Shown piece by piece: positions 56,108 through 64,000 of a stretch of 64,000 bases of DNA (positions are counted from its first letter, which is position 1; the number at the start of each line of letters is the position of its first letter). Source of the stretch: an uncultured Pseudomonadota bacterium. GTDB lineage: Bacteria > Myxococcota_A > UBA9160 > PR03. The stretch lies in assembly GCA_900696485.1 (NCBI GenBank), contig CAADGG010000044.1:17176-81175 (forward strand), read 5' to 3'. Under the pieces are notes generated by a model, which did no database searches, was not told the origin of the DNA, and was given only the letters and a program-made list of their open reading frames with translations. The position numbers and the translations under genes were made by a program.

Positions 56108-57171
56108 GCCGGCCGATCGTCTACGCCGACGTGCCGGCCTTCTACGCGGAGGTCGAACGCGCACGGGATCCTGCCCTCGCCGAACGTCCGGTGATCGTCG
56201 GCGGTGATCCCCGCAAGAAGGGACTCGTGCAGGCCGCGACCGCCGACGCCGTCGCGGCCGGCGTCTACGTCGGCATGGCCGTCCTCGACGCGCTCGAGCG
56301 CTGCCCGCACGGACGCGCGCTGCGCACCGACATGGGCCGCTATCGCGACGCCGACAAACGGCTGCGCGCCGTGCTCGCGCGCTTCGCCGAGCGCATCGAG
56401 CCGGCGGGTCTCGGCGCCGCGTATCTCGCGGTCCCGGCGGCAGACCAGACGATCGAACAACGGGCCGCGTGTCTGCGCCTCGCCGTCGCCGACGAGCTGC
56501 GGCTTCCCCTGCGCATCGGATCGGCCCCGGTGAAATTCCTCGCCCAGCTCGCCGCCCAGGACGCCGGCGTCGCCGGCATCCGTGTGATCGAGCGCAGTGT
56601 GCTGCGCGAGTTCCTCGACCCGCTGCCGGTGTCGAGGCTGCCCGGTGTCGGCCCGAACACCGCCGCGCGGCTCGGGGAGCTGGGCATCCGCACGGCCGGC
56701 GAACTGGTGGCGACCGGGCGCGATCGGATCGAACAAGCGCTCGGCAACCATGGTCTCGCGGTGCTGGCGGCGGCGCTCGGGCAGGGGGATGACCGGGTGC
56801 GCGCGGCGTCGCATCCGCAATCGCTGTGGCAGGAGGTGACGCTCGGCGAGGAGACCGCGGACCGCTCGCAGCTCGCCGCGCCACTGCGCGGGTTGGCCGA
56901 GCGCCTCGAGCGCGCGCTGGGGCTCGAGGGCTTGGTCGCCCGCCGGCTCGCCCTGAAGGTCCGTTACGCCGACGGTGAGCGCGCGACGCGCAGTGTGTCG
57001 GTGGACCGGGGTCTTGCGAGCGCGCACGATCTGCTCGGCGTGGCGCTCGCGCTGCTCGAGCGGACCGAGGCCGGGATCCGACCGCTGCGGCTGCTCGGGC
57101 TGGGCGCTTCTGCCCTCGAACGGCCCCGCGAGAGCGAGCGCCAGCTCGGCCTGTTCGACGAGCGGGCCTGA
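56104..57171 (+). CDS. Y-family DNA polymerase homologue lacking palm catalytic residues
   Basis: 355 aa; ATGA overlap with the acylase gene. It follows DinB layout: VYADVPAFYAEVERARDPAL, PVIVGGDPRKKGLVQAATAD, thumb HhH (SRLPGVGPNTAARLGELGIR, TAGELVATGRDRI) and little finger (ETADRSQLAAPLRGLAERLE). The first Asp (residue 9) is kept, but the SIDEAYLD motif is GLGAAYLA at about residue 102, so both palm acids are missing. The C-terminal RQLGLFDERA has a canonical beta-clamp binding motif. It resembles ImuB-type inactive polymerases; no ImuA or DnaE2 gene is nearby. Polymerase activity is unlikely. Confidence 0.87.
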   Translation: MSRPIVYADVPAFYAEVERARDPALAERPVIVGGDPRKKGLVQAATADAVAAGVYVGMAVLDALERCPHGRALRTDMGRYRDADKRLRAVLARFAERIEPAGLGAAYLAVPAADQTIEQRAACLRLAVADELRLPLRIGSAPVKFLAQLAAQDAGVAGIRVIERSVLREFLDPLPVSRLPGVGPNTAARLGELGIRTAGELVATGRDRIEQALGNHGLAVLAAALGQGDDRVRAASHPQSLWQEVTLGEETADRSQLAAPLRGLAERLERALGLEGLVARRLALKVRYADGERATRSVSVDRGLASAHDLLGVALALLERTEAGIRPLRLLGLGASALERPRESERQLGLFDERA

Positions 57172-57272
57172 AGCGGCCCGCGCGTCGTCGCCCGGCGCGA
57201 CGCGCGGCGGCGGGCGAGTCGCATCCGGCCCCTCAAGGCCGGCGCACCGGAAGCCGAAACCGGACTCAACGG

Positions 57273-57316
57273 TCGGCCGCTGGCGGCCGACGCAACGGTC
57301 AGCCGCCAGCGGCCGA
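57273..57316 (+). terminator. GC-rich inverted repeat, candidate terminator
   Basis: TCGGCCGCTGGCGGC (57273-57287) pairs perfectly with GCCGCCAGCGGCCGA (57302-57316) over a 14-base loop, in the 177-base gap between the polymerase homologue and the PilZ gene. No U tract follows. Confidence 0.45.
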
Positions 57317-57348
57317 CGCGAACGGACGCCGGAACCGGGGAGACCTCC

Positions 57349-57690
57349 ATGATGCCCAGCTCGCGCGCCGACGGCAGGGATCGGCGCAAGTTCCAGCGGA
57401 TTCCGACCGAGCAGTTGATCTCGTTCGCCTTCGTCGAAGCCGAGAACCGGCTCGGCGTCAGCAAGAATCTCTCGCGCGGCGGCATCTGCTTCGAGGTCAT
57501 GGGCTGCGAGATCGCGATGGGCGACGTGCTCCGGCTCACGTTCAACGTGCAGGACGAGACGATCGTGGCCGTTGGCAAGGTGACGTGGGCGACCGACATC
57601 GACGACTTCACGCAGGAGGTCGGGCTCGAGTTCATCCAGATCGATCCGTTCGCGCTCGAAACGCTCGAGCGGGGCGGATCGGCGCTCTAG
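57349..57690 (+). CDS. PilZ-domain protein
   Basis: 113 aa; GGGGAG precedes two adjacent ATG codons (57349 and 57352). The c-di-GMP-binding signature is present: DRRKFQRIPTE (RxxxR) and VSKNLSRGGICFEV ((D/N)xSxxG), followed by a beta-barrel (DVLRLTFNVQDETIVAVGKV, EVGLEFIQIDPF). Single-domain PilZ proteins relay c-di-GMP signals to motility, polysaccharide or secretion machinery. The neighbouring envelope polysaccharide genes make the latter plausible. Confidence 0.93.
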   Translation: MMPSSRADGRDRRKFQRIPTEQLISFAFVEAENRLGVSKNLSRGGICFEVMGCEIAMGDVLRLTFNVQDETIVAVGKVTWATDIDDFTQEVGLEFIQIDPFALETLERGGSAL

Positions 57691-57742
57691 GCGCCCCTGA
57701 CAGGCGGCGTCCGGAGCGCCTCCATCCTGCTCCCCGATTGCC

Positions 57743-57790
57743 CCCGAGGGAATTCTCGGGTTGACACGAAGCCCACCGGGGTGCCAGCTT
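57743..57790 (+). promoter_or_regulatory. Candidate promoter before the glycosyltransferase operon
   Basis: CCCGAG-GGAATT-CTCGGG (57743-57760) is a small hairpin directly followed by TTGACA (57761-57766). A poor -10-like CAGCTT lies 18 bases on, and the GTG start is at 57798. The same TTGACAC hexamer context occurs before dnaK. Confidence 0.3.
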
Positions 57791-57797
57791 CCGTCCC

Positions 57798-59117
57798 GTG
57801 GCCGACTTCCACCAGACCGGCGCGATCACCACTCTGCACCGGCTGCGTCCCGCGGAGTCGCCGGATGTTCTCGTGCCGGACGGCTCGTCCGCCGCGGCCG
57901 GACATCTCGAGGATCTCGATCGCCTCGAGTCCGCCGTCCGACACCACGCGCAGTCGCGCCCCATCGCGCTGGTCCTGCCGTGTCTGTACGACGAACTCCG
58001 GGACGACGCCCTTGCCAGAATCATCGAGATCCTGCGGCACGTCGACTATCTCCATCAGGTCGTCGTCAGCGTGGATGGCGCCGAGAGCCGCGACCAGTTG
58101 GACCACATGCGGGCGGCGTTCGGCGGCATCCGCACGCTCGACGGTCGCGGGGCCGTGCTGGTCTGGAACGATGGGCCCCGGCTGCGTGGGATCGAGGCGC
58201 GGCTGCGCGCAGAAGGTCTCGATCCCGGCGGACGCGGCAAGGGCCGCGCGACGTGGTTCGCCTACGGCTACGTGCTGGCGACCGAGGAAGCGCACGTCGT
58301 CGCGGTGCACGACTGCGACATCCGCTCCTACTCGCGCGAGCTGCTGGCGCGACTCTGCTTCCCGACCGTCCACCCGAATCTCAACTACGAGTTCGCCAAG
58401 GGTTACTACGGGCGCGTGACGGATCGCCTCCACGGTCGCGTCACCCGGCTGTTCATGACGCCGCTGCTGCGAGCCATGAAGTCGGTGCTGGGTCCGCTGC
58501 CGTTGCTCGACTACCTGGACTCGTTCCGCTACCCGCTGGCCGGCGAGTGCTCGCTGACGACGGACCTGGTCCGGATCAATCGCATTCCGAGCGACTGGGG
58601 CCTCGAGGTCGGCGTGTTGGCGGAGGTGTTCCGCAACTGCTCGCTGAAGCGCATCTGCCAGGTCGAACTGGTCGAGAACTACGAGCACAAACACCGGGAG
58701 CTGTCGGAGGCTGATGCCTCCACCGGACTGCACCGGATGGTCGTCGACATCGCCGCCTCGCTGATCCGGAACCTCGCGAGCTACGGCGTCCAGTTCGACG
58801 CCGGCTTCCTGAATACGCTGATCTCCGCCTACGTCCGTACCGCGCAAGATGCCATTGCGCGCTACAGCGACGACGCGGCGCTCAACGGCCTGATCTTCGA
58901 TCGCCACGAGGAAGAAGTGGCGGTCGAGACCTTTTCCCGCGCGCTGCGCACCGCTGGGCTCTCGTTCGTGCGAGACCCGATGGGCGCTCCGCAGATCCCG
59001 AACTGGTCCCGGGTGACATCGGCTCTCCCGGACCTGCTCGACGAACTGCGGGCGGCCGTCGAAGCGGATCGGCGGGGGCGTACGCTCGCGGTGGTGTCTG
59101 GGGGGGCGCCGCATTGA
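57798..59117 (+). CDS. Glucosyl-3-phosphoglycerate synthase-like glycosyltransferase (GT81 type)
   Basis: 439 aa from a GTG. A GT-A fold is indicated by IALVLPCLYDELRDDALARI, VVSVDGAESRDQ, GRGKGRATWFAYGYVLATE and a DxD-like VHDCDIRSYSRELL at about residue 172, then YEFAKGYYGRVTDRLHGRV, RYPLAGECSLTTDLV and WGLEVGVLAEVF. This matches GpgS/MpgS-type enzymes that join a nucleotide sugar to 3-phosphoglycerate, the first step towards glucosylglycerate, a compatible solute or polymethylated lipopolysaccharide precursor. A matching phosphatase gene is not adjacent. The exact acceptor is inferred from family. Confidence 0.82.
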   Translation: MADFHQTGAITTLHRLRPAESPDVLVPDGSSAAAGHLEDLDRLESAVRHHAQSRPIALVLPCLYDELRDDALARIIEILRHVDYLHQVVVSVDGAESRDQLDHMRAAFGGIRTLDGRGAVLVWNDGPRLRGIEARLRAEGLDPGGRGKGRATWFAYGYVLATEEAHVVAVHDCDIRSYSRELLARLCFPTVHPNLNYEFAKGYYGRVTDRLHGRVTRLFMTPLLRAMKSVLGPLPLLDYLDSFRYPLAGECSLTTDLVRINRIPSDWGLEVGVLAEVFRNCSLKRICQVELVENYEHKHRELSEADASTGLHRMVVDIAASLIRNLASYGVQFDAGFLNTLISAYVRTAQDAIARYSDDAALNGLIFDRHEEEVAVETFSRALRTAGLSFVRDPMGAPQIPNWSRVTSALPDLLDELRAAVEADRRGRTLAVVSGGAPH

Positions 59118-59929
59118 AGATCGGATCGATTCGTCTGGGCGATGGAGCGCCGTTGGCGCTGATCGGGGGGCTGAACATCATCGAGGCCGAGGACGATTGC
59201 CTCGAGATCGCGCGCAGCCTGCGCGACCTGGCCGAGCGGCACGAGTTGCCGCTGGTGTTCAAGGCCTCGTTCGACAAGGCCAACCGCTCGAGCTTCAAGT
59301 CCTTTCGCGGGCCCGGCCTCGACGAGGGACTGCGCGTGCTGGCGCGGGTGAAGACGGAAGTCGGGCTGCCGGTCACGACGGACGTCCACGAACCCTGGCA
59401 GGCCAAGCCGATCGCCGAGGTCGTCGATTGCCTGCAGGTGCCGGCGTTCCTGTGTCGCCAGACGGATCTGGTGGCGGCCTGCGCGGCGACCGGCCTGCCG
59501 CTCAACTTCAAGAAGGGCCAGTTCATGGCTCCGCTCGACATGCGGCACGCGGTCGAGAAGGCGCGGCACTTCGGCGCGCTCGATGTGTTCGTGACCGAGC
59601 GCGGCTTCGCGTTCGGCTACAACGACCTCGTCGTGGACTTCCGGGGCTTCATGCAGATGCGCAGCTTCGCGCCGGTCTGCTTCGATGCGACGCACGCGGC
59701 GCAGCATCCCGGCGGCGGGGACGGCTCGACCCACGGCGACCGCACCAACGTGAGCCCGTTGGCCCGGGCCGCCGTCGCGGCCGGCATCGACGCGCTGTTC
59801 CTCGAGATCCACCCGGATCCGGAGCGCGCGCCGTGCGATGGGCCGAGTCAGATCGACTTCGAGACGGCGGACCGGTTGCTCGCCGAAGTGGTCGCCGTCG
59901 ACCGCACACTGCGGCGGCACAGCGGTTAG
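59114..59929 (+). CDS. kdsA: 2-dehydro-3-deoxyphosphooctonate aldolase (KDO-8-phosphate synthase)
   Basis: 271 aa from a TTG in a TTGA overlap. GGLNIIEAEDDCLEIARSLR, FKASFDKANRSSFKSFRGPG, TTDVHEPWQAKPIAEVVD, NFKKGQFMAPLDM, VTERGFAFGYNDLVVDFRG, DATHAAQHPGG and LEIHPDPERAPCDGPSQ are diagnostic. It condenses phosphoenolpyruvate with arabinose 5-phosphate for lipopolysaccharide KDO. Asn in GGLN (instead of Cys) is the mark of the metal-independent class. Confidence 0.96.
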   Translation: MKIGSIRLGDGAPLALIGGLNIIEAEDDCLEIARSLRDLAERHELPLVFKASFDKANRSSFKSFRGPGLDEGLRVLARVKTEVGLPVTTDVHEPWQAKPIAEVVDCLQVPAFLCRQTDLVAACAATGLPLNFKKGQFMAPLDMRHAVEKARHFGALDVFVTERGFAFGYNDLVVDFRGFMQMRSFAPVCFDATHAAQHPGGGDGSTHGDRTNVSPLARAAVAAGIDALFLEIHPDPERAPCDGPSQIDFETADRLLAEVVAVDRTLRRHSG

Positions 59930-59941
59930 CCGGACGTCTGG

Positions 59942-61702
59942 GTGGCGGCCTCGGATGCCGACTCCGGGAGCCCGTCGCGGACGGACATCCTGGCGCTGTT
60001 CGTGCTCGTCGCGGCGGCCGGCGCGCTGCGCTGGAGCGCCTGGGTCCGCAGCGCCGCGATCTTCGACGACGGCCCGCGCTTTCTCGCGATCGCACGCGCC
60101 TTGGACGCCGGCGCGTGGTCGCTGGCGCTGCGTGATGCCTTCCATCCGCTGTACCCGCTGGCGACCGTCGGGATCCATCGCGCACTGGCGCTGGCGGATT
60201 CCGCGCCGGGCTGGGAGACGGCCGGCGCGCTGGTGTCGGTCGTCGCGAGCAGCGCGGCGGTGGGGTTCTTGTTCCTGTTCGTCCGCGATGCCTTCGGCCG
60301 CCCGCCGGCGTGGATCGCCGCCGGGCTGCTGGCGGTCCATTCCCGCGCGATCGACTACGGCTCCGACGTCCAGAGCGACGGCCTCTACCTGGGCCTGTTC
60401 GCGGCCGGGATCTGGGCCGGGTGGCGCGCGCTGCGCGATCGCTCGCCGGCGGCTGCGGCGGGCGCCGGTGCGGCGGCGGGACTCGCCTACCTGACGCGGC
60501 CGGAGGGCCTCGGCCTCGTGTTCGTGCTGGGTGCTCTCGGGGCACTCGCGGTGGCGCGCCGGCGCTGGCCGTGGCGGGCGGGAGCGGGTTGGCTCGCGGC
60601 GCTCGGCATCGCCGCACTGCTGTGCGCGGCGCCGTACGTGCTGGCGCTGCACCAGTGGACGGGCGCCTGGACGCTGACACACAAGAAGTCCGTGGCCGGG
60701 ATGGTGCGCGGCGAGGTGGCGCCGACGCCCGGGGCCCCGATCGAGAAGGCTCGGGCCGCGGCCGCCGAGCGGGCCACCGCGCCGGCCGCAGCCCCTCCGG
60801 TGCTCTCGCCCGGGGTCGATGCTCCGGCCGATCCAGCGCGGGTTCCGCCGCCGCCACCGCCGTGGCTGCAGGCGCTCCACCTCAGTGCGCCGGTCACAGT
60901 GGATGCCAGCTGGCTCGATCCGGAATACCTCGATCAGGACGGGCTCCGGGTCGCGCTCGCGTCGTCCCGAGCGGAGCGGGCGGGCGAGGCGCTGCGCATG
61001 CTCGGCCGCCACGTGCGTTCCGCGCTGCGCTACGGCGTGGCGGTCCTCGCCGCGTTCGGTCTGCTCGCGGCCGCGGGCCGGCCGGGACTTCGCGGGGGCT
61101 ACAGCGCCGCGCTCGCGGGGCTGTACCTGGTGGTGCTCTACGCGCTGACGCTCAGCTCCGGCTACGTGAGCCGCCGCCACGCGCTGCCCCCGCTGCTGCC
61201 GCTGTTCGGCTATGCGGGACTCGGGGCCCTGGCGCTCGGCACGTGGCTCGCGCGCGGGCTCCGCGCACCCACTCGTGCCGGGCGGGTGGGTGCCTTGGTG
61301 GTCGCCGCGGTGGCCGCCGGCGAACTCGCGAGCCAGGCCGCCCCGAAGCGGCTCGAGGAACTCGCCATGCGCCAGGCGGCCGAGTGGCTGCATGCGAACG
61401 CGTCGGGGCCAGGTCCGGTCGCCGCTCCGCGCCAACGCTTCGGATACTACGCGGGGATGCCGTACATTCCGCTGGCCGGAGTCGCTGAAGAATCCCTGGC
61501 TCGCTATCTGTCGAGGACGCAAGCCCGGTACGTGCTCCTCGAAGACGCCGATCAGGTGGCGACGCTGCGGCGCGCGGAAGGAAGCGGAGTGCGGCTGCTC
61601 CATCAGGTCGAAGTCGCCGGGGTTCCGGCATTCGTGCTCGAACGGAAGCCTGCCGGGCCGCCGGTGCGAGCGCCGAATCCCGGAACCGCGGCGGAACCCT
61701 GA
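59942..61702 (+). CDS. GT39/ArnT-like membrane glycosyltransferase
   Basis: 586 aa from a GTG. It has about ten to twelve membrane helices, with an acidic residue pair in the first loop (AAIFDDGPRFLAIARALD) and DAFHPLYPLATVGIHRAL, the GT-C pattern of PMT/ArnT enzymes that use polyprenyl-phosphate sugars. A Pro/Ala-rich loop lies around residues 260-305. The C-terminal ~120 residues are periplasmic (AEWLHANASGPGPVAAPRQR, ARYVLLEDADQVATLR). The target (lipid A, polysaccharide or protein) is not known. Confidence 0.8.
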   Translation: MAASDADSGSPSRTDILALFVLVAAAGALRWSAWVRSAAIFDDGPRFLAIARALDAGAWSLALRDAFHPLYPLATVGIHRALALADSAPGWETAGALVSVVASSAAVGFLFLFVRDAFGRPPAWIAAGLLAVHSRAIDYGSDVQSDGLYLGLFAAGIWAGWRALRDRSPAAAAGAGAAAGLAYLTRPEGLGLVFVLGALGALAVARRRWPWRAGAGWLAALGIAALLCAAPYVLALHQWTGAWTLTHKKSVAGMVRGEVAPTPGAPIEKARAAAAERATAPAAAPPVLSPGVDAPADPARVPPPPPPWLQALHLSAPVTVDASWLDPEYLDQDGLRVALASSRAERAGEALRMLGRHVRSALRYGVAVLAAFGLLAAAGRPGLRGGYSAALAGLYLVVLYALTLSSGYVSRRHALPPLLPLFGYAGLGALALGTWLARGLRAPTRAGRVGALVVAAVAAGELASQAAPKRLEELAMRQAAEWLHANASGPGPVAAPRQRFGYYAGMPYIPLAGVAEESLARYLSRTQARYVLLEDADQVATLRRAEGSGVRLLHQVEVAGVPAFVLERKPAGPPVRAPNPGTAAEP

Positions 61703-61705
61703 CGC

Positions 61706-63088
61706 ATGTTGCGCCGCCAACACGAGATCCTGCGCAGTCTGCTGCTCCTCGGCGACCTGATCCTGGTCGGCGCGAGCTGGCTCGCGAGCTACATGATCCG
61801 CTTCCACACCGGTTTCCCCGCTCCGCTCGGGATCCCACCCGTCGAACCCTATCTGGCGGCGTTGCTCGTGGTGTTGCCGGCCTGGGCGTGGGTGTTCCGC
61901 CGACGCGGCCTGTATGCGCCGCGCCGCATCGATTCCCCGCTTTCGGAGATCGCCTCGGTGGCCGTGGCCGGGACGACGGTGGTCGTCGTGCTCGTCGCCG
62001 CGAGCTTCTTCGTGCGCAGCTACTTCTTCTCGCGCGGCGTCGTCGCGATCTTCTGGGGGCTGTCGATCGCGTCGGTGGCGGCGTTTCGTCTGGTGGCGCG
62101 CAAGCTGCTGTTCGTGCTGCACCGGCGCGGCCGGCATCTGAGCTCCGCGCTCGTCGTCGGCGGCGGCCGGCTGGCGGAGCAGGTCATCGACCGGATCCAC
62201 GAGCGGACCGAACTCGGGCTGCGGGTCGTGGGCGTGCTCGCGGATGAGAAGAGCCCGCGCGTGCGCGGTGTCCCGGTGCTCGGTCGCTACGAGCAGGTGA
62301 AGCCGGTTCTGCACCTGTGCGGCGCACGCCAGGTGATCGTTGCGCTGCCGCGCGAAGATGCCGATCAACTCGAGCCGCTGCTCAGCCAGCTCGAAGACGA
62401 ACTCGTCGACATCCGACTGGTCCCGGACCTGCTGCATGTGGCCGCGCTCGGTAGCAGCGTCGAGGACTTCGACGGCTTGCCGGTGATCAGCCTGCGCGAG
62501 AGTCCGCTGGTCGGTTGGGCGGCGCTGCAGAAGCGCGGCTTCGACATCGTCGTGTCGGCGCTCGGGCTGGTCCTGGCGGCGCCGGTGCTCGCGGCGATCT
62601 CGCTCGCCATCCGGATCCGTGCCGGCGCGCCGGTCTTCTACCGGCAGGAGCGCATGGGCCTCGATGGCCACGTGTTCTGGATGCTGAAGTTCCGCACGAT
62701 GGTCGATGACGCCGAGCGCGAGACCGGCCCGGTCTGGGCCTGCCGCGACGATCCACGGGAGACGCGGATCGGCTCGTTCCTGCGCCGGACCAGCCTCGAC
62801 GAGCTGCCGCAGCTGTGGAACGTCCTGCGTGGCGACATGAGCCTCGTCGGGCCGCGGCCGGAGCGGCCCGTCTTCATCGAACAGTTCCGCCGCGAGGTGC
62901 CGGGCTACATGCTGCGCCACAAGGTGAAGGCCGGCGTCACCGGCTGGGCGCAAGTGCATCGCTGGCGGGGCGATACGTCGCTGCACGAGCGCATCGAGCA
63001 CGATCTCTACTACATCCGCCACTGGTCGCTCGGGCTCGACGTGCGGATCCTGCTGATGACGCTGTGGCGGGTGCGGCTGCCGGACTGA
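61706..63088 (+). CDS. Undecaprenyl-phosphate sugar (glucose) phosphotransferase, WcaJ/GumD-like
   Basis: 460 aa. The N-terminal half has four membrane helices and a CoA-binding-like Rossmann region (ALVVGGGRLAEQVIDRIHER). The C-terminal half is the bacterial sugar transferase domain: ALQKRGFDIVVSALGLVLAA, FYRQERMGLDGHVFWMLKFR, RRTSLDELPQLWNVLRGDMS, LVGPRPERPVFIEQFR and KVKAGVTGWAQVHRWRGDTS. It loads the first sugar phosphate onto undecaprenyl phosphate to start exopolysaccharide synthesis. Confidence 0.94.
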   Translation: MLRRQHEILRSLLLLGDLILVGASWLASYMIRFHTGFPAPLGIPPVEPYLAALLVVLPAWAWVFRRRGLYAPRRIDSPLSEIASVAVAGTTVVVVLVAASFFVRSYFFSRGVVAIFWGLSIASVAAFRLVARKLLFVLHRRGRHLSSALVVGGGRLAEQVIDRIHERTELGLRVVGVLADEKSPRVRGVPVLGRYEQVKPVLHLCGARQVIVALPREDADQLEPLLSQLEDELVDIRLVPDLLHVAALGSSVEDFDGLPVISLRESPLVGWAALQKRGFDIVVSALGLVLAAPVLAAISLAIRIRAGAPVFYRQERMGLDGHVFWMLKFRTMVDDAERETGPVWACRDDPRETRIGSFLRRTSLDELPQLWNVLRGDMSLVGPRPERPVFIEQFRREVPGYMLRHKVKAGVTGWAQVHRWRGDTSLHERIEHDLYYIRHWSLGLDVRILLMTLWRVRLPD

Positions 63089-63131
63089 GGATCCTACGGA
63101 TGCGGAGAATCGCGGATGGCGAGTCGGCGCA

Positions 63132-63215
63132 CCCGTCAAGAAAGGGGCCGGGTTCGTTCGTCAACTTTTCCAGATGGAAAAGTTGACGAACGAACCCGGC
63201 CCCTTTCTTGACGGG
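63132..63215. repeat. Perfect 84-base palindrome between convergent genes
   Basis: 41-base arms match without a mismatch around a two-base centre (63173-63174); the arms begin CCCGTCAAGAAAGGGGCCGG. A-tract/T-tract blocks (TTTTCC/GGAAAA, GAAAG/CTTTC) lie within the arms. It sits 43 bases after the sugar transferase and 20 bases before the end of gmd, so it could terminate both. Its length and perfection also resemble mobile REP/RAYT-type palindromes. Confidence 0.9.
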
Positions 63216-63235
63216 GCGCCGTTTCGGGAGCCCGG

Positions 63236-64000
<765 letters not shown>

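Noticed and set aside
58862..63139. 1425-codon open frame on the minus strand opposite the glycan genes
   Set aside because: It is antisense to four well-supported genes, has the His/Arg/Gln/Asp-rich composition of GC-rich shadow frames, and shows no domain. The same holds for long frames at 187-2316 (+), 22833-25055 (-) and 34793-36808 (-).

Overview
The window is very GC-rich, gene-dense bacterial DNA. A complete type II secretion operon, KDO-8-phosphate synthase and a polyprenyl-phosphate sugar transferase show a Gram-negative envelope. Gene content and style (fused PilM/PilN-type GspL, MOFRL glycerate kinase, RHS protein with a PEP-CTERM-like tail, frequent GTG/TTG starts inside NTGA overlaps) suggest a deltaproteobacterial-type lineage such as Myxococcota, Desulfobacterota or Binatota. 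This assignment is an inference; no rRNA or marker gene fixes it.

Layout. 1-22564: after a beta-CASP nuclease fragment, an almost gapless minus-strand run of 21 genes reads from gspC to gspN, then an ArsR-methyltransferase fusion, a HAD hydrolase, TldD, TldE, two metallo-beta-lactamase-fold proteins, a HEAT-repeat protein, an SDR and a small exported protein. 22565-29843: divergent stress cluster dnaK-hsp20-lon followed by an OmpA-like lipoprotein and glycerate 2-kinase. 29974-33090: small exported protein, class I fructose-bisphosphate aldolase, flavin reductase and an SDR whose catalytic Lys is replaced. 33275-40773: large RHS/YD-repeat protein, a tandem family of small two-helix membrane proteins with one decayed copy, then three overlapping membrane-protein genes (unknown, Lgt-like, CPBP protease).

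40690-49738 is a 9.0-kb integrated element bounded by a 56-bp direct repeat of the 3' part of tRNA-Leu(GAG). It encodes a tyrosine integrase, an AlpA/excisionase-like HTH protein, a DnaB-N/RepA-like ATPase followed by an iteron-like repeat cluster, an in-frame HK97 prohead protease-major capsid fusion with an internal capsid start, a Nu1-type small terminase, and small or regulatory proteins. It has no recognisable large terminase, portal or tail genes. This is what a capsid-forming phage satellite (cf-PICI-like) would look like and is the most interesting part of the window.

49684-53260: the reconstituted tRNA-Leu lies downstream of the glycolytic/secretion operon gap-pgk-tpiA-secG. 53621-57690: penicillin-acylase-family protein, a Y-family polymerase homologue without its palm acidic residues but with a clamp-binding tail, and a PilZ protein. 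57798-63088: envelope/compatible-solute cluster (GpgS-like glycosyltransferase, KdsA, GT39-type membrane glycosyltransferase, WcaJ-type sugar transferase). An 84-bp near-perfect palindrome separates it from a convergent GDP-mannose 4,6-dehydratase gene cut by the right edge.
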